In this document: positions 32,357-42,419 of the stretch, one piece after another
Numbering within the stretch: the first letter of the stretch is position 1
Layout: each line of letters opens with the position of its first letter
Source of the DNA: Neobacillus thermocopriae
GTDB lineage: Bacteria; Bacillota; Bacilli; Bacillales; Cytobacillaceae
Reading direction: 5' to 3'
NCBI RefSeq assembly: GCF_010975035.1
Contig: NZ_JAAIUV010000002.1
Location: 62,001 to 126,000, forward strand
Length of the DNA: 64,000 nt
Notes under the pieces: model-generated
Databases searched by the model: none
What the model was told of the DNA's origin: nothing
The model's input: only the letters and a program-made list of their open reading frames with translations
Position numbers and translations under genes: made by a program

Positions 32357-35035
32357 ATGAAGTTCCATGAGATGGAGATTAAACAAGTTGAAAAGGCTCT
32401 AGAAACCGACTTTTCGAGTGGATTGACACAGGAAGAAGTAGAAAAACGAATAAAACAGCACGGATTAAATGAATTAGAGGAAGGTGAAAAACAGTCTGCC
32501 CTTCTCCTCTTTTTCAGTCAATTTAAAGATTTTATGGTTTTAGTTTTGCTAGCCGCCACATTGATATCCGGCTTGTTAGGAGAATATATTGATGCGATTG
32601 CTATCATAGCCATTGTTATTATTAATGGATTTCTTGGATTTTTCCAAGAACATCGTGCGGAAAAGTCACTTCAGGCATTGAAAGAATTGTCTGCTCCGCA
32701 AGTAACAGTTTTGCGTGAAGGACAATGGATGAAGATCCCTTCAAAGGAAATTGTCCTAGGCGATATATTGAAGTTTGCTAGTGGAGATCGAATTGGTGCT
32801 GATGTAAGGATTATTGAATCAAAAAGCTTAGAGGTTGAAGAATCGGCATTAACTGGTGAATCTGTGCCTGTTGCTAAACATACAGATCGTTTGACAATTC
32901 CTAATCCTGGGATTGGTGATATGGAAAATACTGCTTTTATGGGTACGATGGTTACTCGGGGAAGTGGTGTAGGTATTGTTATTGCAACAGGGATGAAAAC
33001 AGCAATGGGTCAAATCGCTGGATTACTTCAAAGTGCTCAATCTCAGGAGACCCCACTACAGCGCCGCTTAGAGCAATTAGGGAAAATTTTAATTACCGTT
33101 GCCTTGTTGTTAACCGTATTAGTGGTTGTTGTCGGTGTATTGAACGGTCATGATATTTATACCATGTTTTTAGCTGGTGTTTCACTTGCAGTAGCTGCAA
33201 TTCCGGAAGGACTCCCTGCCATAGTAACAGTGGCTCTTTCTCTAGGTGTTCAAAAAATGATTAAACAGAATGCCATTGTTCGTAAACTGCCTGCAGTTGA
33301 AACACTTGGTTGTGCTTCTGTTATTTGTTCTGACAAGACTGGAACGATGACACAAAACAAAATGACTGTTACACACCTTTGGAGCGGTGGTCAAACTTGG
33401 ACTGTTGATGGAGTGGGATATGAGCCTCGGGGCGATTTTTACCGGAATAACCAAAAAGTACAATTAAGCGATGAAAAAGCTTTACAGCAAATGCTCATAT
33501 TCGGGATGCTTTGTAATCATTCTGAGTTAAAACGCAAGGATGATGAATATATCCTAGATGGTGATCCAACGGAAGGGGCACTTTTAGTTAGTGCAATGAA
33601 GGCCGGTTTCCATCGTCCAAAACTTCTTGAAGATTTTACAATATTAAATGAATTTCCTTTCGATTCCGCTAGAAAAATGATGAGTATGCACGTTAAAGAT
33701 AAGCACGGCCGGCATTTTATTGTTACAAAAGGAGCACCAGATGTTATTTTGGGCTTGAGTGAATCCATTCTATGGGATGGGAAAACTCGACTTTTAAATA
33801 TGGAAACAAAATCGATGGTACAGAACGCAATCGATCATCTAGCTTCACAGGCTCTTCGTACGATTGCCATTGCTTATAAACCAATTTCAGCTAATACCAT
33901 CATTTTAAGTGAGAAAGAAGCAGAAAGTAAATTAACCTTTATTGGTATTCAAGGGATGATTGATCCTCCAAGACCTGAGGTTCAAGATGCTGTGAGAGAG
34001 TGTAAGGAAGCTGGAATAAAAACAGTAATGATAACCGGGGACCACGTGATTACGGCTAAAGCTATTGCCGCTCAGCTAGGAATTCTCTCAAAAAATAGCA
34101 AAGTTCTAGATGGGAAGACTCTATCACAAATGACTGTAAAAGATTTAGAAAAAGTCGTCGAAGATGTATCTGTCTTTGCAAGGGTTTCACCTGAACATAA
34201 GTTGAAAATCGTTAAAGCCTTACAAAATAAAGGTCATATCGTAGCGATGACCGGAGATGGTGTCAATGATGCACCTGCAATCAAAGCGGCCGATATCGGT
34301 GTTGCCATGGGGATTACTGGGACAGATGTTGCAAAGGAAGCTTCATCACTTGTTTTATTGGATGATAATTTTGCAACGATTAAAGCTGCTATTAAAGAAG
34401 GAAGAAATATTTATGAAAATATTCGCAAGTTTGTTCGCTACCTATTGGCTTCTAACGTAGGAGAAATATTAGTAATGTTGTTTGCCATGATATTAAGCCT
34501 TCCATTGCCATTAGTTCCGATCCAAATACTTTGGGTAAATCTTGTCACAGATGGTCTGCCAGCAATGGCATTAGGATTGGACCGTCCGGAGGAAAATGTG
34601 ATGAAACGCGGTCCGCGAAGTCCGAATGAAGGAGTTTTTTCCCGCGGTCTTGGTTGGAAGGTCATTTCACGAGGGTTCTTAATCGGACTTGTCACCTTAC
34701 TTGCATTTATGCACATTTATCATAACGATCCTTCACAACTTCAATATGCTCAAACTGTTGCTTTTGCAACATTGGTGATGGCGCAATTGATTCATGTATT
34801 TGATTGCCGTAGTGAAAAATCGGTGTTATCAAGAAATCCATTTGGGAACCAATATCTTGTATGGGCAGTTATTTCGTCTTTATTAATGGTACTGGTTGTC
34901 ATTTATTATCCACCACTTCAGCCTATTTTCCATACCCTCCCAATAGCTGCAAAAGACTGGTTATTGATTATTGGCTTGTCTTCTATACCAACTTTTTTAC
35001 TGGCTGGCTCATTTTTATTAAGAAAAACAAAATAA
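32357..35035 (+). CDS. yloB: P-type calcium-transporting ATPase (YloB, P2A/SERCA-like)
   Basis: YloB is a P2A-type ATPase that moves Ca2+ across the membrane; in Bacillus it is vegetative or sporulation-linked. The 892-residue protein has the N-terminal cation ATPase domain, TM1-TM2 (about 48-90), the actuator motif SALTGESVPVAKH, TM4 with AAIPEGLPA, the phosphorylation site CSDKTGTMTQN with Asp at about residue 326, and the hinge TGDGVNDAPAIKAAD. A C-terminal block of about six helices follows. Start ATG 32357 matches MKFHEM at the family N-terminus. The nearest ribosome site AAAGGGGG is rather far (about 15 nt). It is divergent from rqcH. Confidence 0.94.
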   Translation: MKFHEMEIKQVEKALETDFSSGLTQEEVEKRIKQHGLNELEEGEKQSALLLFFSQFKDFMVLVLLAATLISGLLGEYIDAIAIIAIVIINGFLGFFQEHRAEKSLQALKELSAPQVTVLREGQWMKIPSKEIVLGDILKFASGDRIGADVRIIESKSLEVEESALTGESVPVAKHTDRLTIPNPGIGDMENTAFMGTMVTRGSGVGIVIATGMKTAMGQIAGLLQSAQSQETPLQRRLEQLGKILITVALLLTVLVVVVGVLNGHDIYTMFLAGVSLAVAAIPEGLPAIVTVALSLGVQKMIKQNAIVRKLPAVETLGCASVICSDKTGTMTQNKMTVTHLWSGGQTWTVDGVGYEPRGDFYRNNQKVQLSDEKALQQMLIFGMLCNHSELKRKDDEYILDGDPTEGALLVSAMKAGFHRPKLLEDFTILNEFPFDSARKMMSMHVKDKHGRHFIVTKGAPDVILGLSESILWDGKTRLLNMETKSMVQNAIDHLASQALRTIAIAYKPISANTIILSEKEAESKLTFIGIQGMIDPPRPEVQDAVRECKEAGIKTVMITGDHVITAKAIAAQLGILSKNSKVLDGKTLSQMTVKDLEKVVEDVSVFARVSPEHKLKIVKALQNKGHIVAMTGDGVNDAPAIKAADIGVAMGITGTDVAKEASSLVLLDDNFATIKAAIKEGRNIYENIRKFVRYLLASNVGEILVMLFAMILSLPLPLVPIQILWVNLVTDGLPAMALGLDRPEENVMKRGPRSPNEGVFSRGLGWKVISRGFLIGLVTLLAFMHIYHNDPSQLQYAQTVAFATLVMAQLIHVFDCRSEKSVLSRNPFGNQYLVWAVISSLLMVLVVIYYPPLQPIFHTLPIAAKDWLLIIGLSSIPTFLLAGSFLLRKTK

Positions 35036-35048
35036 ATTGTGTTATAAT

Positions 35049-35095
35049 CCAAAAGGTAATAGAATCCACTCTATTACCTTTTGGACTTTTATTAT
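35049..35095 (+). terminator. Intrinsic terminator of yloB
   Basis: CCAAAAGGTAATAGA (35049-35063) and TCTATTACCTTTTGG (35070-35084) form a perfect 15-bp stem with a 6-nt loop, then ACTTTTTATTATT. Confidence 0.88.
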
Positions 35096-35120
35096 TCCAA
35101 GAATGGATGTGCTATAAGTT

Positions 35121-35996
35121 ATGGTCATGAGTATGACAGGCTTTGGCAGGGGGAAAGCAGAATCTTCTTTCTTTACTGTTAATGTAGAGGTGAAAACAGT
35201 AAATCATCGATTTTGTGAAATTAATATTCGTATGCCAAGACAGCTGTTAAAAATAGAAGATAAAATAAAAAAGAAACTCAACGAGCATATCCGCAGAGGA
35301 AGAGCGGAAGTTTATATTAATATTGAAGGGGAAGGAGCCATTACCCGCAAACTTCATGTGGATTGGAATCTAATAGAGGATTATTTTCAATTCATTACAG
35401 AATTAAAAGAAAAATTTTCCATTAATGGTACCGTCACATTAGCGGATATATTAAACCGTCAGGATCTAATACATATTGAAGAGTGTGAATCAGGCAATGA
35501 AGAGCTAGAGGAATTGGTCATTACAGCTGTAAATGATGCTGTTCTCAAATTAGTTGAGATGCGGAAACTTGAAGGGGAAGTATTAAAAAAAGAATTGCTC
35601 GATATTATTGCTCGCGTAGAAACCCATTTAATGGAACTGCAAACCCATGCTCCGATGGTCGTGCAAATGTTTAAAGACCGGGTAATCAAAAGAATGCAAG
35701 AGTTTGTAAATGGACAGTTGGATGAAACGCGAATATTAACTGAGGTGGCTATCTTTTCTGAAAAAGCTGATATTAATGAAGAAATTACAAGGTTGAGAAG
35801 CCATATTGGGCAATTTATTCAAGCCTTAAATGAAAAGGATCCAATAGGTAGAAAACTTGACTTTCTTATTCAAGAAATGAATAGAGAAACCAATACAATT
35901 GGATCGAAAGCAAATGATTCTACGATTGCAAAAAAAGTAGTGGAAATTAAAAGCTTGCTTGAGAAACTGAAGGAACAGGTTCAAAATATAGAATAG
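35121..35996 (+). CDS. yloC: YicC-family endoribonuclease YloC
   Basis: YicC/YloC proteins are an endoribonuclease family; E. coli YicC degrades a small RNA and B. subtilis YloC is active in vitro. The 291-residue protein has the N-terminal signature MTGFGRGKAESSFFTVNVEVKTVNHRF and the C-terminal DUF1732 block ADINEEITRLRSHIGQF ... GRKLDFLIQEMNRETNTIGSKAND. The start is among ATGs at 35121, 35127 and 35133, all in frame; none has a strong Shine-Dalgarno, so the choice is uncertain by a few residues. remA follows after 61 nt. Confidence 0.93.
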   Translation: MVMSMTGFGRGKAESSFFTVNVEVKTVNHRFCEINIRMPRQLLKIEDKIKKKLNEHIRRGRAEVYINIEGEGAITRKLHVDWNLIEDYFQFITELKEKFSINGTVTLADILNRQDLIHIEECESGNEELEELVITAVNDAVLKLVEMRKLEGEVLKKELLDIIARVETHLMELQTHAPMVVQMFKDRVIKRMQEFVNGQLDETRILTEVAIFSEKADINEEITRLRSHIGQFIQALNEKDPIGRKLDFLIQEMNRETNTIGSKANDSTIAKKVVEIKSLLEKLKEQVQNIE

Positions 35997-36057
35997 TATT
36001 GGTTTAGAAAAGGGGACACACGGTCAAACTAAACTATTGATGATTGGGTGAATGATC

Positions 36058-36321
36058 ATGGCAATTAAATTAATCAATATTGGGTTTGGGAATATTGTTT
36101 CAGCAAATCGAATTATTTCAATTGTAAGCCCTGAATCTGCGCCGATCAAAAGAATCATTCAAGATGCCCGAGACAGGGGATCTTTAATAGATGCTACATA
36201 TGGAAGGAGAACGCGCGCAGTTATTGTTATGGACAGCGATCATGTAATTTTATCCGCTGTGCAGCCGGAAACAGTCGCCCATCGGTTAACGGGCCGTGAG
36301 GAAACAAATGAGGAAGGGTAG
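36058..36321 (+). CDS. remA: Biofilm matrix transcription regulator RemA (YlzA)
   Basis: RemA is a ring-forming DNA-binding protein that activates extracellular matrix and osmoprotectant genes in B. subtilis. The 87-residue protein is nearly collinear with it: [70 protein letters not shown] at 36058 is preceded by GGGTGA, with ATG 36052 a possible alternative two residues longer. It is 12 nt from gmk, so it is probably in the same transcript. Whether it controls biofilm in this organism cannot be read here. Confidence 0.95.
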   Translation: MAIKLINIGFGNIVSANRIISIVSPESAPIKRIIQDARDRGSLIDATYGRRTRAVIVMDSDHVILSAVQPETVAHRLTGREETNEEG

Positions 36322-36948
<627 letters not shown>

Positions 36949-36949
36949 A

Positions 36950-37168
36950 ATGCTATATCCATCTATTGATTCACTGCTTGATAAGATTGATTCAAAATAT
37001 TCACTTGTCTCAGTTGCCGCAAAGCGTGCCCGTGCCATGTCTGAAGCGGGTGATGAAAGATTACCAAAATATGTTTCTCATAAATATGTAGGTAAAGCAC
37101 TTGAAGAAATTTATAGTGGAGAACTTACTTACCGTATTGCTAATAAATTAGAAACCCCAGCGGAATAA
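36950..37168 (+). CDS. rpoZ: DNA-directed RNA polymerase omega subunit
   Basis: Omega stabilises the beta-prime subunit in RNA polymerase assembly. The 72-residue protein matches the Firmicute omega pattern: [30 protein letters not shown] near the start and the conserved [16 protein letters not shown] near the end, a few residues longer than the B. subtilis protein. ATG at 36950 follows GGAGG (36936-36940) by 9 nt; the in-frame start at 36911 is inside gmk and not needed. It comes one base after the gmk stop codon. Confidence 0.95.
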   Translation: MLYPSIDSLLDKIDSKYSLVSVAAKRARAMSEAGDERLPKYVSHKYVGKALEEIYSGELTYRIANKLETPAE

Positions 37169-37182
37169 AACAAGACATGGAC

Positions 37183-37220
37183 AAAAGGTCTGACAAATTG
37201 TGTCAGCCTTTTTATTTTTG
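37183..37220 (+). terminator. Intrinsic terminator of gmk-rpoZ
   Basis: AAAGGTCTGACA pairs with TGTCAGCCTTT (one mismatch) across 37184-37212, loop AATTG, followed by TTTATTTTT. It ends the transcript before coaBC. Confidence 0.82.
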
Positions 37221-37243
37221 TACATAAATAATGTCGGAAACAG

Positions 37244-37272
37244 GTGAAAATTCTAAGTGGTTTTAGCATAAT
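37244..37272 (+). promoter_or_regulatory. Candidate sigma-A promoter of coaBC
   Basis: GTGAAA (37244-37249) and CATAAT (37267-37272) are 17 bp apart (4/6 and 5/6 matches), placed after the rpoZ terminator and about 40 bp before coaBC. Confidence 0.45.
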
Positions 37273-37311
37273 AGAGAAAAGAACTGTATTAAAGATTCGG
37301 GGGAAGAAATT

Positions 37312-38526
37312 ATGATGACTGATAAAAAAATATTATTATGTGTAACTGGCGGAATTGCCGTTTATAAAGCAGCTGCCTTAACAAGTAAGCTTGTTCAGGC
37401 AGGAGCCAATGTGAAAGTGATAATTAGTGAATCAGCGGCTAAATTTGTTACCCCGTTGACTTTTCAAGCCTTATCCCGAAATGAAGTATATATGGATACT
37501 TTTGATGAAAAAAATCCAAAAGTTATTGCCCATATTGACCTTGCAGATTGGGCAGATCTTATTCTCGTTGCTCCAGCAACAGCAAATACAATAGCCAAAT
37601 TAGCAGGTGGAATTGCCGATAATATGATAACAACGACCTTGCTTGCAACAAAGGCTCCTGTTTGGATTGCCCCAGCCATGAATGTTCATATGTATGATCA
37701 TCCTGCAGTGAAAAAGAATATATCCATTTTAGCGGAATATGGGTACCAATTTATTGAGCCTAGTGAGGGATATTTGGCATGTGGGTATGTAGGAAAAGGA
37801 CGATTAGAAGAGCCAGAAAAAATTGTAGAGTTGATCCAGTCTTTCTTTGCAGCGAGTTCAAATAAACGATTAGCAGGAAAAACTGTTTTGGTAACAGCAG
37901 GACCTACGAGAGAAAAAATTGACCCAGTCCGGTTTATTTCTAATCATTCGAGCGGAAAAATGGGTTATGCTCTTGCTGCGGAAGCAAAAAAACAAGGGGC
38001 AAATGTTATTTTAGTCTCTGGTCCTGTTGGGATCACACCTCCGGTCGGTGTGGATCTTATAAAGGTGGAAAGTGCGGAAGACATGTTTAACGCAGTAATA
38101 GAAAATTTTGAATCGTCCGATGTTATCATTAAGACTGCAGCTGTAGCTGATTATCGACCTAAATATGTCTATGACCAAAAGGTTAAAAAACAAGACGGGG
38201 ATACGATGATTGAACTTGAAAGAACAAAAGATATCTTATTTGAACTTGGAAAAAGAAAGAAAAATCAATTATTAGTTGGATTTGCTGCTGAAACAAATAA
38301 TGTTGTAGATTATGCTAAGAAAAAACTGATTAAGAAAAATGCCGATATGATTATAGCTAATAATGTGAAGGTTGAAGGTGCTGGATTTGGAACAGATACC
38401 AACATTGTTACCATTGTAAAAAAAGACGGTTCTATCACTGAACTGCCACTAATGAGCAAGTCAGAGGTGGCAGAAAAAATTATTGAGGAAGTAAGTTTAT
38501 TGCTTAAAGGTTTGGAGAACAGATGA
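37312..38526 (+). CDS. coaBC: Bifunctional phosphopantothenoylcysteine synthetase/decarboxylase
   Basis: CoaBC carries out two steps of coenzyme A synthesis: CoaB adds cysteine to phosphopantothenate (using CTP) and CoaC decarboxylates the product with FMN. The 404-residue fusion has the N-terminal flavoprotein domain (VTGGIAVYKAAAL, HIDLADWADLILVAPATANTIAK, catalytic His in IAHIDL and the Cys of LACGYVGKGRL). The CoaB domain from about 190 has VLVTAGPTREKIDPVR, NHSSGKMGYALA. ATG at 37312 has TCGGGGGAAG upstream. It overlaps priA by 4 nt. Confidence 0.96.
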   Translation: MMTDKKILLCVTGGIAVYKAAALTSKLVQAGANVKVIISESAAKFVTPLTFQALSRNEVYMDTFDEKNPKVIAHIDLADWADLILVAPATANTIAKLAGGIADNMITTTLLATKAPVWIAPAMNVHMYDHPAVKKNISILAEYGYQFIEPSEGYLACGYVGKGRLEEPEKIVELIQSFFAASSNKRLAGKTVLVTAGPTREKIDPVRFISNHSSGKMGYALAAEAKKQGANVILVSGPVGITPPVGVDLIKVESAEDMFNAVIENFESSDVIIKTAAVADYRPKYVYDQKVKKQDGDTMIELERTKDILFELGKRKKNQLLVGFAAETNNVVDYAKKKLIKKNADMIIANNVKVEGAGFGTDTNIVTIVKKDGSITELPLMSKSEVAEKIIEEVSLLLKGLENR

Positions 38527-40937
38527 AGATTGCCAGTGTAATTGTTGATGTACCTGCAAAACAAACCGATAAAGCATTTGATTATCTAGTTCCAAAACAA
38601 TGGGAAGATATGATTCAGCCAGGTATGAGAGTCATTGTTCCTTTTGGACCACGAAAGATTCAAGGTTTTGTGATAGAGGTAAAATCCACTACTGAGGTAA
38701 AGAAACTAAGAGAATTGGTTGAGCCAATGGATCTTGAGCCAGTACTCAATGACGAATTAATAAAGCTTGGTGATTGGCTAGCTGAAAATACCCTTAGTTT
38801 TAAAATTTTTGCCTTCCAAGTAATGCTGCCTGCAGCGTTAAAAGCGAAATATGAGAAAAAAGTAAAAATGGCCGAAGGTGTCTATCTTTCGGACTTGCCA
38901 TTAAACCTTCATCCGTATTTTAAAAATGGTGGAATGTTAGATTGGGATGACGCAATAAAAAACGGAATTGTACCTCATCTCCAAAGAGAAGCGGCTAAAG
39001 GGTTATTAGAAGTTGTTTATCTTGTAAAAGAACGAGTCAAGAAAAAACAAATGAAATATATTATTCCCCTTGTTAGTAAGGAAGACTTATTGGTTGAAAT
39101 CCAACGTCTTCCTGCTAATGCTCAAAAACAAAAACAAGTACTAGAGTATTTTATCAACCATCCTCATGAGGTTGAGATGAGAAAATTAATTGCAGAATTA
39201 AATGTTTCTTTATCTACAATTAAAGCACTTTCCAATAAAAATCTATTAGCAGAAACAGTAAAGGAGATTTATAGGGATCCGTTTAAAGATCATCATTTTG
39301 AAAGAAGGGGACCTCTTCCATTAACAAAGGCTCAGGAAAAGGCCATAACCCCTATTTTACATGCCATTCAAACCCGTGAGCATGAAGTATTTTTACTATA
39401 TGGTGTGACAGGCAGTGGCAAAACAGAAATATACTTACAATCTATTCAAGAAGTCATTAATAACGGAAAAGAGGCTATTGTTTTAGTCCCAGAAATCTCA
39501 CTTACGCCGCAAATGGTAAACCGATTTAAAGGAAGATTCGGAGAAATGGTTGCTGTATTGCACAGCGGTTTGTCAGCAGGGGAAAAATATGATGAGTGGA
39601 GAAAGATCCAACGGAAAGAAGTCAAAGTCGTTGTTGGTGCGAGATCTGCCATATTTGCCCCTTTTGAAAATATTGGAATCATCATCATTGATGAAGAACA
39701 TGAAACAAGTTATAAGCAAGAGGAAATGCCGCGTTATCATGCTAGGGATGTTGCCATCAAAAGAGCTCAAACCTATAACTGTCCTGTTGTTTTGGGCAGT
39801 GCCACCCCATCTTTAGAGTCATTTGCTAGGGCGAAAAAAAAGGTATACCAGTTATTATCCCTGCCAGTTCGTATGAATAATAAAGCATTGCCAACAGTTG
39901 AAATTGTTGATATGCGGGAAGAACTACGAGCAGGAAACCGTTCCATGTTTTCTAGAAAGCTTTTTGAGTTATTGAAAGATCGGTTAGAAAAAAAGCAGCA
40001 ATCAGTATTATTTTTAAATAAACGAGGGCATTCTTCGTTTGTCATGTGTCGGGATTGCGGATATGTAGTCAATTGTCCGAAGTGTGATATATCACTAACG
40101 TATCATCGTGCAGGTGTGCAGATGAAGTGTCATTATTGTGGTTATGAAAGTGTTGTGCCAAGGGCTTGCCCTGAATGCAATAGTGAATATATTCGCTTCT
40201 TTGGGACAGGGACACAAAAAGTGGAGGAGGAATTAGGAAAAATTCTTCCTGAGGCAAAAGTCATTCGGATGGATGTGGATACAACAAGTAGAAAAGGTTC
40301 ACATGAAAGATTACTAAAGGAGTTTCAAGACGGAAAAGCTGATATATTATTAGGAACACAGATGATTGCGAAAGGGCTTGATTTTCCAAATATAACATTG
40401 GTTGGGGTGCTGTCAGCTGATACAATGCTACATTTGCCCGATTTTCGTTCTTCTGAAAAAACGTTTCAATTGTTGACTCAAGTCAGTGGGCGAGCCGGTC
40501 GCCATCAGTTGCCTGGTGAAGTAATTATTCAAACCTATACACCTGAACATTATAGTATCCAATTGGCTGGGCGACAGGATTATACCCAATTCTTTCAACA
40601 GGAAATGATGGTGAGAAGGGCACACCATTACCCACCATATTACTTTCTCACTTTAATAACTGTCAGCCATGAACAGCTGTTAACCGCTGTATCGACTACG
40701 GAGAAAATAGTGAAATATGTTCGATCTAAGTTATCAAGTGAAGCAGTTATTTTGGGACCATCTGTATCGCCGATCGCAAAGATTAATAATAGATATCGAT
40801 ATCAATGTCTGATAAAATACAAGCGGGAACCGAACCTTACAAAAACGTTAAAAATGATACTAGATCAGTATCAAAAGGAAGCATCAAAAGATGGACTTCT
40901 AGTATCCGTGGATGTGAATCCGTTTATCTTAATGTAA
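38523..40937 (+). CDS. priA: Primosomal replication restart helicase PriA
   Basis: PriA rebinds repaired or stalled forks and starts loading of the DnaC helicase via DnaD and DnaB. The 804-residue protein has an N-terminal 3'-DNA-binding domain, the SF2 helicase core with Walker A LLYGVTGSGKTEIYL (near 290), the DEEH box IIIIDEEHETSY, and a zinc-binding insert with Cys pairs in CRDCGYVVNCPKC and CHYCGYESVVPRACPEC. Motifs V-VI follow (LLGTQMIAKGLDFPN, QVSGRAGR). ATG overlaps the coaBC stop as ATGA. This length is usual for Firmicutes, longer than the E. coli protein. Confidence 0.96.
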   Translation: MKIASVIVDVPAKQTDKAFDYLVPKQWEDMIQPGMRVIVPFGPRKIQGFVIEVKSTTEVKKLRELVEPMDLEPVLNDELIKLGDWLAENTLSFKIFAFQVMLPAALKAKYEKKVKMAEGVYLSDLPLNLHPYFKNGGMLDWDDAIKNGIVPHLQREAAKGLLEVVYLVKERVKKKQMKYIIPLVSKEDLLVEIQRLPANAQKQKQVLEYFINHPHEVEMRKLIAELNVSLSTIKALSNKNLLAETVKEIYRDPFKDHHFERRGPLPLTKAQEKAITPILHAIQTREHEVFLLYGVTGSGKTEIYLQSIQEVINNGKEAIVLVPEISLTPQMVNRFKGRFGEMVAVLHSGLSAGEKYDEWRKIQRKEVKVVVGARSAIFAPFENIGIIIIDEEHETSYKQEEMPRYHARDVAIKRAQTYNCPVVLGSATPSLESFARAKKKVYQLLSLPVRMNNKALPTVEIVDMREELRAGNRSMFSRKLFELLKDRLEKKQQSVLFLNKRGHSSFVMCRDCGYVVNCPKCDISLTYHRAGVQMKCHYCGYESVVPRACPECNSEYIRFFGTGTQKVEEELGKILPEAKVIRMDVDTTSRKGSHERLLKEFQDGKADILLGTQMIAKGLDFPNITLVGVLSADTMLHLPDFRSSEKTFQLLTQVSGRAGRHQLPGEVIIQTYTPEHYSIQLAGRQDYTQFFQQEMMVRRAHHYPPYYFLTLITVSHEQLLTAVSTTEKIVKYVRSKLSSEAVILGPSVSPIAKINNRYRYQCLIKYKREPNLTKTLKMILDQYQKEASKDGLLVSVDVNPFILM

Positions 40938-40990
40938 ATTAGTGAAAAATGAATAGTATATATGTTTTTTTATGAGATGGAGGAACAAAA

Positions 40991-41473
40991 TTGGCTGTTA
41001 GAAAAATTGTACATTATCCAGCAGAGATTCTCGAAAAGAAATGTAAAGAAGTGGAAGTTTTTAATAAAAAACTTGCCAGATTACTTGATGATATGTATGA
41101 CACGATGATAGAACATGATGGAGTAGGCCTTGCAGCCCCTCAAATTGGACTGGATTTAAGAGTGGCGATTGTAGATATTGATGATGAATCAGGCACAATC
41201 GAAATGATTAATCCCCAGATTTTAAAACAGTCGGGTGAACAAACAGGACCAGAGGGTTGTCTAAGCTTTCCTGGTTTATATGGGGAAGTCACAAGGCCAA
41301 ACTATGTGATGATTGAAGCATTTGATCGTAAAGGAAGAAAATATAGATTAGAAGCTGAGGGATTCCTTGCAAGAGCAATTCAGCATGAAATAGATCATTT
41401 GGACGGAATTTTATTTACATCAAAGGTTACGAGATACTATGAGGAAGATGAGTTAAAAGGAGAAGAGGAGTAA
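40991..41473 (+). CDS. def: Peptide deformylase
   Basis: Def removes the formyl group from the initiator methionine of nascent proteins. The 160-residue protein has all three metalloenzyme motifs: GVGLAAPQIG (I), EGCLSFPG (II, metal Cys) and QHEIDHLDGILF (III, two metal His and the catalytic Glu). TTG at 40991 is the start, with GATGGAGG about 6 nt upstream. It pairs with fmt right behind it: Fmt adds the formyl group, Def removes it. The length is that of the smaller, type 1-like deformylase. Confidence 0.97.
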   Translation: MAVRKIVHYPAEILEKKCKEVEVFNKKLARLLDDMYDTMIEHDGVGLAAPQIGLDLRVAIVDIDDESGTIEMINPQILKQSGEQTGPEGCLSFPGLYGEVTRPNYVMIEAFDRKGRKYRLEAEGFLARAIQHEIDHLDGILFTSKVTRYYEEDELKGEEE

Positions 41474-42418
41474 ATGACGAAAATTGTATTTATGGGTACA
41501 CCTGATTTCTCTGTACCAATTTTAAGACAAATCATTGCTGATGGATATGAAGTAATCGGGGTAGTTACCCAGCCAGATCGCCCTGTAGGGAGAAAAAAAG
41601 TTTTAACACCTCCACCGGTTAAAGTGGAAGCCTTGAAGCATGGCATCCCTGTTTATCAACCTGAGAAAATTCGAAATCCAGAGGAACTTAGCAAAATCCT
41701 AGAATTAAAGCCGGATTTAATTGTCACTGCTGCATTTGGACAAATTTTACCAAAAGAATTACTAGAAGCACCAAAATATGGATGTATAAATGTTCATGCA
41801 TCTCTTCTTCCAGAACTTCGAGGTGGTGCACCGATACATTATGCAATTTTACAAGGGAAAAAGAAAACCGGTATTACGATCATGTACATGGTGGAGAAAC
41901 TAGACGCTGGGGATATGTTAACAAAAGTGGAAGTTCCGATTACCGAAGAGGATACTGTAGGGACACTGCATGATAAGCTAAGTATTGCTGGGGCAAAACT
42001 TCTATCAGAAACATTGCCTTTATTAATAGAAGGGAAACTTTCAGCAACTCCGCAAAATGATTTGGAAGCTACCTTTGCCCCTAATATTAAGCGCGAACAG
42101 GAAAAAATCAATTGGTCCAAAACCGGTACAGAAATTTATAACCAAATTCGCGGATTAAATCCATGGCCAGTTGCATTTACAACCTTGAATGGCCAAGTAA
42201 TCAAAATTTGGAAGGCTGAAAAAGTCAAAGTTTCCAAATCTCATGAACCTGGATCGATCATTAATATTGAACATGATGGGATAACAGTTAGTAGTGGAGA
42301 TGAAGTAGCCATCAAAATTTTAGAACTCCAGCCTTCTGGTAAAACCAAAATGAGTAGTGAACAATTCTTAAGAGGAGCAGGCTCAAAATTATCAATAGGA
42401 ATGAAACTAGGAGACTAA
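41474..42418 (+). CDS. fmt: Methionyl-tRNA formyltransferase
   Basis: Fmt formylates Met-tRNA(fMet) with 10-formyl-tetrahydrofolate, allowing initiation. The 314-residue protein has the N-terminal formyltransferase fold ([27 protein letters not shown]) and the folate/catalytic motif [18 protein letters not shown] at about residues 107-124 with the active-site Asn/His/Asp set. The C-terminal oligonucleotide-binding domain begins at about 205. It starts directly after the def stop codon (AGGAGTAAATG), so its ribosome binding site lies within def. rsmB begins 2 nt after its stop. Confidence 0.97.
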   Translation: MTKIVFMGTPDFSVPILRQIIADGYEVIGVVTQPDRPVGRKKVLTPPPVKVEALKHGIPVYQPEKIRNPEELSKILELKPDLIVTAAFGQILPKELLEAPKYGCINVHASLLPELRGGAPIHYAILQGKKKTGITIMYMVEKLDAGDMLTKVEVPITEEDTVGTLHDKLSIAGAKLLSETLPLLIEGKLSATPQNDLEATFAPNIKREQEKINWSKTGTEIYNQIRGLNPWPVAFTTLNGQVIKIWKAEKVKVSKSHEPGSIINIEHDGITVSSGDEVAIKILELQPSGKTKMSSEQFLRGAGSKLSIGMKLGD

Positions 42419-42419
42419 C